Source: Streptomyces noursei (lineage in GTDB: Bacteria; Actinomycetota; Actinomycetes; Streptomycetales; Streptomycetaceae). From it: 64,000 nt of DNA. The position numbers were made by a program, and so were the translations under genes. Below the pieces are notes generated by a model that saw nothing but the letters and a program-made list of their open reading frames with translations, ran no database searches and had not been told where the DNA came from. The DNA is taken from NCBI RefSeq assembly GCF_001646665.1, contig NZ_LWBU01000384.1, positions 1 to 64,000 on the forward strand, in the 5' to 3' direction. Shown here piece after piece: positions 32,637 through 40,810 of this stretch (position 1 is the first letter of the stretch; each line of letters opens with the position of its first letter).

Positions 32637-33926
32637 TCACTTCGCCGTGATGTCGATCCGCAGGGAGACGAGAGTCCCGGCGCCGGCGCCGTCTGCGGTG
32701 AAGGCGGCGAATCCACGCGCCTTGGTGAGGGTGACCGTGAACCGCGGTCCGGTCTCGAAGGTGGTCGCCGTCGCGCTGTTCTGCGCCCGGGTCGCGGCGA
32801 GGGCGCGGGCGGTGGTGCGGAGGGAGTAGGGGGTGCCGTCGGGGTTGGCGGCCGAGTGGAAGACGTCGTTGTTGGCCGGCACGGGGTTCGTGGCGGTGGG
32901 GGTCAGGCGCTGCTTGTCCGGGTGGACCCGAGGCGTCCAGGTGTGTGCGTCGTACTGGTCCTTGTCGGTGAGGTAGCTGTACCGGGCCTTGCGGAGGGAC
33001 CAGGCTCCCGCCGACTCGTGGGCGCGGGCGCCGCGCAGGTCGAGGACGGCGACGCCGGTCGGGCCGAGGACGGTCATACGTTCGTAGCGGGTGCCTGGCC
33101 GGTCGACCACCAGGGCGGTGTTCTCCTCCAGGGCGTAGACGCGGTCGTGGCCGGTGTCGGAGGCGAGACGCAGTGCCCGGCCCTCGCGGCCGTAGGCCCC
33201 GGTGTGGGTGTCGATGAGTCCGGAGCGCAGGAAGCCGAAGCCGCCCCGGGGGATGTAGCCGAGTCTGGCCGGGTCGTCGAAGTAGCCGGGCGCGCTGCCG
33301 TCCCGGAGTCCCTCGTAGGACTCTCCGCCGCTGACCATGTCGGGGCCGGAGGCGATCTGCGCGCCGGCGGAGGACCCGGACACGACGGCGCCGCGGGCGA
33401 GCTTGGCACGGATGGCGGCGAGCACCTTGGAGTCAGTGTGTTCCTCGCCGCGCAGGAGGGTGGTGACGTAGCGGTACTGGTCACCGCCGCCGAAGAAGAA
33501 TCCGCTCATGGACTCGACCTGTGCGACGACGGAGTCCGAGTCGGCGTTGGCCACGTGGTCGATGTCGAGTGGTATCCACTGGGCGTCCGCGGCGCCGTGC
33601 CGCTTGAAGAGGTCGGCGTAATAGGCGCCGTTGCAGGCCGAGTTGCTGCACCGGGCGGGATCGCCGGCGTGGGGGTCCTGGCTCTCGGGCACGGAGGCGG
33701 CGGTGATGACGCCGATGCGGGCCTTCGGGCCGCCGGCCCGCTTGATGATCTCGCCGTAGACCTGGGTGTTGTTCTCCTTCAGGGCTCCGCCGATCAGGAC
33801 GAGGGATCCTGCGTGGTTCCGGGCGGGCCGGGGGTCGGCACTCGCGGCGGACGCACCGGCGAGGAGGGCCGCGGCGATGCCGCAGGCGAGGACGGTGCGG
33901 CGTGCGGGAGCGGAAGGGACGCGCAT
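32637..33926 (-). CDS. Secreted cyanophycinase-like S51 peptidase
   Basis: A 429-residue exported serine peptidase of family S51. The signal peptide is MRVPSAPARRTVLACGIAAA to a probable ASA cleavage site. The catalytic domain begins SLVLIGGALKENN. It contains GFFFGGGDQYRYVTTLLRG, the nucleophile motif VVSGSSAGAQIASG and the block RGGFGFLRSGLIDTHTGAYG followed by the ALEENTALVV strand. These fit cyanophycinases, which cut multi-L-arginyl-poly-L-aspartate to beta-Asp-Arg dipeptides. Secreted versions (CphE) are known from Streptomyces. It lies 197 bases downstream of the M20 peptidase gene on the same strand, probably in the same regulon as the importer. Confidence 0.85.
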   Translation of the reverse strand: MRVPSAPARRTVLACGIAAALLAGASAASADPRPARNHAGSLVLIGGALKENNTQVYGEIIKRAGGPKARIGVITAASVPESQDPHAGDPARCSNSACNGAYYADLFKRHGAADAQWIPLDIDHVANADSDSVVAQVESMSGFFFGGGDQYRYVTTLLRGEEHTDSKVLAAIRAKLARGAVVSGSSAGAQIASGPDMVSGGESYEGLRDGSAPGYFDDPARLGYIPRGGFGFLRSGLIDTHTGAYGREGRALRLASDTGHDRVYALEENTALVVDRPGTRYERMTVLGPTGVAVLDLRGARAHESAGAWSLRKARYSYLTDKDQYDAHTWTPRVHPDKQRLTPTATNPVPANNDVFHSAANPDGTPYSLRTTARALAATRAQNSATATTFETGPRFTVTLTKARGFAAFTADGAGAGTLVSLRIDITAK

Positions 33927-34049
33927 GGTGCCTCCGGGTCGGGAGAGTGGGTGGGGTGTTCGTACGGCCGGGGCGGCGGACGGCGGTGGCCGCCGCGGGT
34001 GCGGCTGGGGTGATCGGGACGGGGCGGTGGAGGGAAGCGCCCCACCTCC

Positions 34050-34066
34050 CGGAAGCGCGGCTTCCG
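34050..34066. terminator. Short GC hairpin between M20 and S51 genes
   Basis: CGGAAGC, loop GCG, GCTTCCG: a perfect 7-bp stem in the 197-base gap between two leftward genes. A further CGGAAGC copy lies at 34087-34093, so alternative pairing is possible. It may attenuate read-through from the transporter operon into the cyanophycinase gene. Confidence 0.45.
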
Positions 34067-34123
34067 TTCAGCAGGGGGCTTCCTCACGGAAGCGGGGGCT
34101 CCCTCTCCAGGCGCCGACCGCTT

Positions 34124-35341
34124 TCAGTGGGTGCCGATGTCGCCGAGGGAGATGATCAGAGCGGCGAGCAGGGCGATGCGCTGGGGGACGCTGGTGGTGT
34201 CGAGCCACTCCTGGGGCGTGTGGTCGGCGCCTCCGACGGGTCCCAGGCCGTCCAGGACCGGGACTCCCGCTCCCGCGATGAGGTTGGCGTCCCCCACACC
34301 GCCGGTCGCGGCGGCGCCGATGTCGATCCCGGCCGAGCGGGCCGCGCGCCGTGCGAGGCCGAACATGCGCCGGGAGGCCGGGGTGTCCTCCATGGGCGGG
34401 CAGAGGTCGAGCTGTTCCACCTCGACGGTGACGCCGGGGACGCCCGGGTGGTCGGCGGCTTCCTGGATGGCCCGGGTGACGCGCCGGATGTCGGCCGTGG
34501 TGGCGGCCCGTACCTCGATGCGCAGTTCCGCCTGGGGGCACACGATGTTGGCGCGGGTGCCGGCGCGTACGACACCGACGTTGACGGTGACGTCGTCCCA
34601 GTGGCCGTTGAGGGCCTGGAGTGCGACGGTGAGGTGGGCGGCGGCGAGGGCCGCGTTGGCGCCGCGCTCCGGTTCGATGCCGGCGTGGGCCGCCCGGCCG
34701 GTGACGGTGAGGCGGAAGTCGGCGACGCCCTTGCGGGCGATGACGAGGTCGCCGTTCTCGCGGGCGCATTCGAGCCCGAGACCGTAGTGCATTCCCTTGG
34801 CGGTGCTCTCGATCAGCGCGCGGCTGGCGGGCGATCCGATCTCCTCGTCGGGGGTGGCGAGGAAGACCAGCTCGTCGTAGGCGTCGGCGCCCAGTTCGCC
34901 GAGCATCTCCAGCGCGGTGAGGCCGGCGAGCAGGCCGCCCTTGTCGTCGCTGACGCCGGGGCCGTGCGCCGTGGACCCGTCGAGACGGAAGGGACGGCCG
35001 GCGGCGGTGCCGTCCTCGAAGACGGTGTCCATGTGCCCGGCGAGGATGATCCTCCGGCCGCCCGCCGACTCGGGAAGCGCACCGCGCCGTCGGCCGACGA
35101 GTGCGTCGCCGGTCCGGCGGCCGTCCGGCGCGGGCGGGAAGCGGACGCGTTCGACGTCGAACCCGATGAGTTCGAGACGGCGCTCGACCCAGTCGGCGAC
35201 CGCGTTCACGCCCGTGGCGCTGTAGGAGCCGGAGTCGATGCAGACGAGCTGCTCGAGGTCGTGGAGGTAGCGGGAGCGGCGGGCTCGGGCCAGGCCGAGG
35301 AGGCGCTCGGGACTCGCCGGTCGGCGGGTGGGGGCGCTCAC
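34124..35341 (-). CDS. M20 family metallopeptidase (carboxypeptidase G2-like)
   Basis: A 405-residue cytosolic zinc peptidase. Metal-binding and catalytic residues are in order: ILAGHMDTVFEDGT (His and catalytic Asp), HGPGVSDDKGGLLAGL (bridging Asp), ATPDEEIGSPASR (Glu pair), GLECARENGDLVIARKG, and GGADHTPQEWLDTTS (final His). The dimerisation insert (TGRAAHAGIEPERGANAALA) is present. M20 enzymes hydrolyse dipeptides or acylated amino acids. Its GTG start overlaps the stop of the importer ATPase gene (GTGA), so it likely processes what that importer brings in. There is no signal peptide. Confidence 0.88.
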   Translation of the reverse strand: MSAPTRRPASPERLLGLARARRSRYLHDLEQLVCIDSGSYSATGVNAVADWVERRLELIGFDVERVRFPPAPDGRRTGDALVGRRRGALPESAGGRRIILAGHMDTVFEDGTAAGRPFRLDGSTAHGPGVSDDKGGLLAGLTALEMLGELGADAYDELVFLATPDEEIGSPASRALIESTAKGMHYGLGLECARENGDLVIARKGVADFRLTVTGRAAHAGIEPERGANAALAAAHLTVALQALNGHWDDVTVNVGVVRAGTRANIVCPQAELRIEVRAATTADIRRVTRAIQEAADHPGVPGVTVEVEQLDLCPPMEDTPASRRMFGLARRAARSAGIDIGAAATGGVGDANLIAGAGVPVLDGLGPVGGADHTPQEWLDTTSVPQRIALLAALIISLGDIGTH

Positions 35342-36102
35342 AGGACCTTGGACAGGAACGCGCGGGTGCGCTCCTGCTCCGGGTCGACGAGCACGCGGCG
35401 GGGGTCCCCCGCTTCCACGACGACGCCTTCGTCCATGAAGACGGCGGTGTCGCCGACCTCGCGGGCGAAGCCGATCTCGTGGGTGACGACGACCATGGTC
35501 ATGCCGTCGGCGGCGAGTTGCCGCATGACGTCCAGGACGTCCCCGACGAGTTCGGGGTCGAGCGCGGACGTGGGCTCGTCGAACAGCATGAGCTTGGGTT
35601 TCATGGCGAGTGCGCGCGCGATGGCGACACGCTGCTGCTGTCCGCCGGACAGCTGGGCGGGGTAGTGACGGGCGCGGTCGCCGAGGCCGACCCGGTCGAG
35701 CAGGGCGTGGGCCTGCTCCCGGGCGTCGTTCCGGGAGACCGCGGCGACCTTGACGGGGGCCTCCATGACGTTCTCGACGGCGGTCATGTGCGGGAACAGG
35801 TTGAACCGCTGGAAGACCATGCCGATGTCGCGACGGCGGTCGGCGACCTCGCGCTCGCGCAGTTCATGGAGCTTGTTGCCCTGCTGGCGGTATCCGACGA
35901 GTTCTCCGTCGACGGTGAGCCGGCCGCCGTCGACCTTGTCGAGGTGGTTGATGCAGCGCAGGAAGGTGGACTTGCCCGATCCGGAGGGGCCGAGGAGGCA
36001 GCAGACCTGGCCGCGTTCCACGGTGAGGTCGATGCCCTTGAGGACCTCGAGTCCGCCGAAGTGCTTGCGGACGCCTTCGGCGCGCACCATGGGGGTGCTC
36101 AT
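35338..36102 (-). CDS. Polar amino-acid ABC transporter ATP-binding protein
   Basis: A 254-residue ATPase of the HisP/GlnQ type, which powers uptake of amino acids or related small peptides. It has Walker A GPSGSGKSTFLRCINHL, a Q-loop in IGMVFQRFNLFPHMT, the signature LSGGQQQRVAIARAL, Walker B LMLFDEPTSALDPE and the switch His in VVVTHEIGFA. The start overlaps the end of the permease gene (ATGA) and its stop overlaps the M20 gene, giving a tightly coupled operon. Confidence 0.93.
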   Translation of the reverse strand: MSTPMVRAEGVRKHFGGLEVLKGIDLTVERGQVCCLLGPSGSGKSTFLRCINHLDKVDGGRLTVDGELVGYRQQGNKLHELREREVADRRRDIGMVFQRFNLFPHMTAVENVMEAPVKVAAVSRNDAREQAHALLDRVGLGDRARHYPAQLSGGQQQRVAIARALAMKPKLMLFDEPTSALDPELVGDVLDVMRQLAADGMTMVVVTHEIGFAREVGDTAVFMDEGVVVEAGDPRRVLVDPEQERTRAFLSKVL

Positions 36103-37064
36103 CGGTTCTGCTCCTTGCTGTTCTTGCCCGGCCGCGCCGTGGTTCCGCCGAGGAGGCGCCGGAAGGCGGAGGCGTGTCCGGCGCGGGTGGTGCCGCGGCC
36201 GTAGCGTCGTTCCAGCCACGCCTGGGGAACGCCGAGCAGGGTGACGAGGGCCAGGTACCAGATGCTGGCGACGACCAGCATGGGGATGACCTGGTAGTTC
36301 TGGGCGTACACGTCCTGGATGTTGGACATCAGGTCGTGGGCGGAGATGACGGAGACGAGGGCCGTCATCTTCAGCATGTTGATGGTCTCGTTGCCCATCG
36401 GCGGGATGATCACCCGCATCGCCTGGGGCAGCACGATCCGGCGCATGGTCAGCGCGGGGCGCATGCCGAGCGAGTGGGCGGCCTCGGCCTGGCCGGGGTC
36501 GACGGACTGGATGCCCGCGCGGACGATCTCGGAGGCGTACGCGGCCTCGTTGAGGCCCAGCGCCAGGAGGGCGGCGATGGCCGGCGTCAGCAGGGCGTTC
36601 GTCTCCGCCTGGAAGAACGTGATGTCGGTGAAGGGGATGCCGATCTTCACGTACTTGTACAGGGCGGCGGCATAGCCCCAGAAGATGATCTGCACCAGCA
36701 GCGGTGTGCCCCGGAAGACCCAGACGAACGCGGTGGCCAGACCGTACAGGACGGGACTGGAGGAGAGCCTCATGACGGCGATCAGCGTGCCGAGCGCCAG
36801 GCCGAGGAGCATGGCGGCCGCCGTCAGCCACAGGGTGGTGGCCAGGCCGTCGAAGATGAGGTCGGCGAAGAGGTACTGCCCGACGACGTCCCAGCGGACG
36901 TTGTCGTTCTTGGCGAGGGAGCCGATCAGGCCGACGAGGGCCATCAGCGAGGCGACGGCCGCCGTCCAGCGCCCGTAGTTGCGGACGGGGACGATGTCGA
37001 GTTCCGTGGCGGGCGGCTGGGCCGTGCCGGCGGGCGTCTGCGGAATCTTGGTCGTGCTGGTCAT
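36099..37064 (-). CDS. Amino-acid ABC transporter permease
   Basis: A 321-residue membrane protein of the HisMQ family. After a polar N-terminus, the spans include AVASLMALVGLIGSLA, TTLWLTAAAMLLGLALGTLI, VWVFRGTPLLVQIIFWGYAA, TPAIAALLALGLNEAAYASE and VIPMLVVASIWYLALVTLLG. The EAA loop that contacts the ATPase reads AAHSLGMRPALTMRRIVLPQ. A single permease gene is present, so it probably forms a homodimer. It lies 2 bases after the binding-protein gene and overlaps the ATPase gene. Confidence 0.92.
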   Translation of the reverse strand: MTSTTKIPQTPAGTAQPPATELDIVPVRNYGRWTAAVASLMALVGLIGSLAKNDNVRWDVVGQYLFADLIFDGLATTLWLTAAAMLLGLALGTLIAVMRLSSSPVLYGLATAFVWVFRGTPLLVQIIFWGYAAALYKYVKIGIPFTDITFFQAETNALLTPAIAALLALGLNEAAYASEIVRAGIQSVDPGQAEAAHSLGMRPALTMRRIVLPQAMRVIIPPMGNETINMLKMTALVSVISAHDLMSNIQDVYAQNYQVIPMLVVASIWYLALVTLLGVPQAWLERRYGRGTTRAGHASAFRRLLGGTTARPGKNSKEQNR

Positions 37065-37066
37065 CC

Positions 37067-38011
37067 CTAGTCCACCGCCGCGTTCTTGGTGGCCTTCTGG
37101 ACGGCGATCGAGGCGACCCCGTACTGCTGGTAGATCGCGGTCAGGGTGCCGTCGTCGATGAGCGCCTGCAGCGCCTTCTGGATCGCGTCCGTCAGCTCGG
37201 GCAGCTGCTTGCTGACGGCGATGCCGTTGGGCGAGGCGTTGTAGCCGCCGGGTGCGGCGGGGTCCTCGACCAGGTCGAACGCCGCGCCCTTGTCGGCGGT
37301 CTTGGCGACCCAGCCCGCGGCGGGCTTGGTCAGGACCTGGGCGACGACCTTGCCGGAGCGCAGGGCCAGTTGGGCGTCGGAGTCCTTGGGGAAGGTCTGG
37401 ATGTCCATCGTCCCCCTGCCCGCGGCGGAGCAGGTGGCCTGGCGCGTCTTGAGCAGGTCGAGCTGGTTGGTCGCCGCCTGGACGGCGACCTTCTTCCCGC
37501 ACAGGTCGTTCAGGGTGGTGATCCGGGACGGGTTGCCTTCGGCGACCAGGACCCCGGAGCCGGACCGGGAGTAGTCGACGAAGTCGACGACCTTCTGGCG
37601 TTCCTTGTTGTCGGTGATCGCGGACATGGCGACGTCGAACTTGCCCGCCTGGAGAGCGGGCACGATGCCGTCGAACTTCTGGGGCGTGAAGGCGAATCTC
37701 ACGCCGAGCTTCCCGCCCAGCGCCTGGCCCAGGTCGTAGTCCAGGCCGGTCAGGGCGGGCTCGCCCTCCTTCACGAACATCTCGAACGGCGGGTACGGCA
37801 CGTCGGTCGCGACGCGCACCTCCCCCGCCTTCTTGATCTTCTCGGGCAGCAGATCGTGCAGCTTCTCGTCCTTCACGATCTCCTCGCCGGCGACGACGAC
37901 CTTCCCGCCGGACGGAGCGGCGGGTCCATCGCCTCCACAGGCGGTCATAGAGACGAACATGGCCGCCGTGACAGCGGCGGCCGCCGCAGGACGTACGAAG
38001 CGAGCGTTCAT
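37067..38011 (-). CDS. Amino-acid ABC transporter substrate-binding lipoprotein
   Basis: A 314-residue family-3 solute-binding protein. The lipobox lies at AAMFVSMTACGGDG. The binding domain shows EVRVATDVPYPPFEMFVKEG, LDYDLGQALGGKLGVRF, FDGIVPALQAGKFDVAMSAI and VDFVDYSRSGSGVLVA, all typical of polar amino-acid receptors. The start at the ATG 38011 was preferred because GAGAGG precedes it and the signal peptide then has normal length. It is the first gene of the leftward operon (binding protein, permease, ATPase, M20 peptidase, then the S51 peptidase). Confidence 0.92.
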   Translation of the reverse strand: MNARFVRPAAAAAVTAAMFVSMTACGGDGPAAPSGGKVVVAGEEIVKDEKLHDLLPEKIKKAGEVRVATDVPYPPFEMFVKEGEPALTGLDYDLGQALGGKLGVRFAFTPQKFDGIVPALQAGKFDVAMSAITDNKERQKVVDFVDYSRSGSGVLVAEGNPSRITTLNDLCGKKVAVQAATNQLDLLKTRQATCSAAGRGTMDIQTFPKDSDAQLALRSGKVVAQVLTKPAAGWVAKTADKGAAFDLVEDPAAPGGYNASPNGIAVSKQLPELTDAIQKALQALIDDGTLTAIYQQYGVASIAVQKATKNAAVD

Positions 38012-38327
38012 CGCGTGGAGCCTCTCGGTGATTTTCTGCCGACGGACACTGGCCGCCAGACACTGCTGCGAAGTTACAGAGGAACCCACTCAGTGGCTAG
38101 ATGTAAGGCCCATTACGTTCACGTAACAGGGCGCGGAGGCTGAATCTCGCCGCCCTTTCGAGCGTTTTGTACTGCTTTGGCGCCTCGATCGACAGCCCGA
38201 GAAGTTCATCCGGACGTACATCTTCCCCTGCCCGGACACCAGTTGTATGTTCCGCTACCAACCCGAGGCCATCGAGAGGTGACCGCGGAATCAGGCCAAC
38301 CCCTCCCCCACCCTCCCAGGAGTGCAG
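38012..38327. other. Divergent regulatory region of the importer/peptidase locus
   Basis: About 316 bases between the leftward importer operon and the rightward S51-like peptidase gene. It is AT-richer than average (for example 38090-38130 and 38160-38260) and carries the inverted repeat annotated separately at 38113-38126. It must contain both promoters. No coding frame is credible here. Confidence 0.6.
38113..38126. promoter_or_regulatory. Inverted repeat TTACGT-TC-ACGTAA
   Basis: A perfect 6-bp dyad with a 2-base centre, placed roughly 100 bases from the importer operon start and 200 bases from the divergent peptidase start. This is a good position for a shared operator. The nearby MurR/RpiR regulator is the natural candidate, but no binding data are available from sequence alone. 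Confidence 0.5.
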
Positions 38328-39758
38328 ATGACACACCGTCCACTCAGGTCCTGCTCGGCGGCCGCCGTCGTGCTCACCGCCATGGCCTCCGTACTGACGG
38401 CGCAGCAGCCCGCGCATGCGGCGGCCGACAGGATCCGCCTCGGCAACACCGCGGACGTCAGCCGCGGCGCGTGGAACGGCCCGGCCTTCACGATGAACGG
38501 AGCAGGCGGCGTCGTGGCGGCCACGATGACCAGAGCCGTCGACGAGATACGCGGCGGCACCGGGACCCTCGACGTCGTGGTCCTGGCCGGATCCGCCCCG
38601 ACCTCCGGCAGCAGGACCCCGGAGTGCGACACGATCACCGCGTCGGCCGGAGTGAATTCCTGTACGACGTGGACGCTGACGGCAGCGGCCGACGGCAACA
38701 ACAGCCAGGTCAACACCGACGTCCGGAACGCCGAGTTCGTCTACTTCGCCGGCGGCGACCAGTGCCGGTACGCCGCCTGGAAGGGGACCGCGCTCGAGGC
38801 GTCCGTCGAGTCCGTGGTCGCCAAGGGCGGCGGCTCCGGCGGCGGCAGTGCGGGCCACCACATCAACAGCCCCATCGTGTACGACGCCTGCAACGGCAGT
38901 GTCACCAGCGCCGAAGCACTCGCCAACCCCTACGACCGGTACATCAGCTTCACCACCGGCATGTTCGCCTGGGCGAACTACGGGTCCGTCATCAACGACT
39001 CGCACTTCGTGACCCGCGACCGGATGGGCCGCACGATGTCCTTCCTCGCCCGCGCGGTGAAGGACGGTCTCGCGCCGGGGGGCGCCGCCTGGGGCGTCGG
39101 GGTGGAGGAGGGCGGTGGCTCACTGTTCCTCGACCGCAACGGCATGGCGACCCAGTACGGGAAGGACGCCTACGTCGTCCTCGCCGACCACCAGCCGGAG
39201 CAAGCGGTCGACAGGAGGCCGCTGACCTACTCGGGCTTCAAGATCTGGCGGCTGACGCCCGGCTCGACCTTCGACTTCAAGAACCGTCCCACATGCGGCT
39301 ACTACCTCCGCAGCGTCACGAACGGGATCGCCGACACCAACCTGTACAGCGGGACTCCGGTGAGCGACTGCGGCGGCCAGGGCGGCGGCACCGTGCTCGC
39401 CGAGAGCGAGCCCAACGACACCCGTGACACGGCCGACGACGCCACCTCCCTCACCTTCCCCGCCTCCCTGACCGGCGGCATGAGATCGACCAGCGACCGC
39501 GACTACTTCAAGATCACCGTGCCTGCCGGGCAGACGGTCGCGGTGAACTGCGCGGTCCCCTCCGCCTACGACGCGGACCTGTACTGGCTCGACGCGAACG
39601 GCAGCACCCTGGAACGCTCCGTCAACGACGGGGCCGGCACCGACGAGTCCCTGTCCTTCACCCGCACCGCGTCCGGCACGGGCACCTACTACCTCGACAT
39701 GGAGGCGTACAGCGGGTCCGGTGCCGCCTCGTACGACTGCAGGGTGACAAGGAGCTGA
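38328..39758 (+). CDS. Secreted S51 (cyanophycinase-like) peptidase with PPC domain
   Basis: A 476-residue exported protein. The signal peptide runs from MTHRPLRSCSAAAVVLTAMA to an AHA-type cleavage site. The S51-like catalytic part has VVVLAGSAPTSGS, NAEFVYFAGGDQCRYAAWKG, the nucleophile loop GGGSGGGSAGHHINS, and WGVGVEEGGGSLFLDRNG, which resembles the internal family strand. A C-terminal bacterial pre-peptidase (PPC) domain follows (AESEPNDTRDTADDATSL, DYFKITVPAGQTVAV, YYLDMEAYSGSGAASYDC), often removed on secretion or used in binding. The ATG at 38328 has AGGAG upstream. It is divergent from the importer operon and related in function to the S51 gene at 32637. Confidence 0.82.
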   Translation: MTHRPLRSCSAAAVVLTAMASVLTAQQPAHAAADRIRLGNTADVSRGAWNGPAFTMNGAGGVVAATMTRAVDEIRGGTGTLDVVVLAGSAPTSGSRTPECDTITASAGVNSCTTWTLTAAADGNNSQVNTDVRNAEFVYFAGGDQCRYAAWKGTALEASVESVVAKGGGSGGGSAGHHINSPIVYDACNGSVTSAEALANPYDRYISFTTGMFAWANYGSVINDSHFVTRDRMGRTMSFLARAVKDGLAPGGAAWGVGVEEGGGSLFLDRNGMATQYGKDAYVVLADHQPEQAVDRRPLTYSGFKIWRLTPGSTFDFKNRPTCGYYLRSVTNGIADTNLYSGTPVSDCGGQGGGTVLAESEPNDTRDTADDATSLTFPASLTGGMRSTSDRDYFKITVPAGQTVAVNCAVPSAYDADLYWLDANGSTLERSVNDGAGTDESLSFTRTASGTGTYYLDMEAYSGSGAASYDCRVTRS

Positions 39759-39852
39759 GGCGACCGCGGCCACCCTGCCCGGCCCGGCCCTCATCTCGCT
39801 CCGCCCAACGCTCCCGGGTCATGGCGCAGCAAGGCGTGGAACACTCCTCAGT

Positions 39853-40398
39853 ATGGGAGAGCCGGTCGAGATCATGCCCTACGACCCCGCTTGGCCAGGC
39901 ATGTTCGCCACGTGGGGCGTGGGCCTGCGTGCAGCCCTCGGTGACACCGCGGTTCGTATCGACCACATCGGGTCCACCTCGGTGCCGGGGCTGGCGGCCA
40001 AGCCGGTGATCGACATCCAGATCTCAGTGCCGTCGCTGGAGCCGACGGACGAGTTCCTGGTCCCGCTCACCGGCATGGGTTTCGTGTACCGGGCGGACAA
40101 CCCCGAACGGACCAAGCGATATTTCCGGGAACCACCAGGTCAGCAGCGCACACACGTGCACGTGCGGCAGCTGGGCACTTTCTCCCAGCAGTTCCCCCTC
40201 CTGTTTCGCGACTACCTCCGCTGCCACACGTCTGCCGTGACCGAGTACGCGGCGGCCAAACGGCGCTGCGCGGCCCGGTTCCACAACGACCGGCCCGGCT
40301 ACGTCCAAGCGAAGGATGCCTTCGTATGGGACATCATCCGACGCGCTGACGCATGGGCCCAGCGCACCGGCTGGGTCCCCGGCCCCAGTGACGCCTGA
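39853..40398 (+). CDS. GrpB/UPF0157 family protein
   Basis: A 181-residue cytosolic protein of the GrpB (UPF0157) nucleotidyltransferase-like family of unknown reaction, sometimes found fused to dephospho-CoA kinase. Hallmarks are EIMPYDPAWPGMF near the start, the core VRIDHIGSTSVPGLAAKPVI with DIQISV, and the late FVWDIIRRADAWA helix. The GSTSVPG loop with following Asp residues resembles a nucleotidyltransferase site. No operon partners. Confidence 0.88.
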   Translation: MGEPVEIMPYDPAWPGMFATWGVGLRAALGDTAVRIDHIGSTSVPGLAAKPVIDIQISVPSLEPTDEFLVPLTGMGFVYRADNPERTKRYFREPPGQQRTHVHVRQLGTFSQQFPLLFRDYLRCHTSAVTEYAAAKRRCAARFHNDRPGYVQAKDAFVWDIIRRADAWAQRTGWVPGPSDA

Positions 40399-40810
40399 GC
40401 TTCCCCTCCACATCACAGCTGGAACCGACATCGGCGGGTTTGCGGGACGATCCTTGGCCGTCGGGCTGTGCGACCAGCGAATGCCCGATGGCCTCGTCGC
40501 GTCCACCGCGGGCGGCCTCACCGGACCGCAGGACGCCCCGGCGATCTTGGTCGGTGACGCCGGTGGGGCGTCGAGCACGTCTCCGCGACCGGCCACGGAG
40601 CCGCGGACGTCGTGGTGCGGACATCGGCGGCGCGAACCGCTGCGTCTCTGCACCGGGCCGCCCGCAAGGCCGGGTCAGCTGCGGCGGGGTCCCGGCACCC
40701 CAGGCGCTCACGCTTCGTGCTGGTGCGCGGCCCGGTACTCGGCCGGGCTCCCTCTTCGGGTGCGCCCGGCCGGCGCCACGGGCCCCGCGGGGGCGCGTCG
40801 GTCGCCGCGG
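40399..40810. other. Intergenic region, no gene recognised
   Basis: About 410 bases between the GrpB-like gene and the convergent DUF817 gene. Frames on both strands are interrupted or of Arg/Pro-rich shadow composition. It may contain remains of a lost gene, but nothing can be named. No clear terminator hairpin was identified. Confidence 0.35.
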
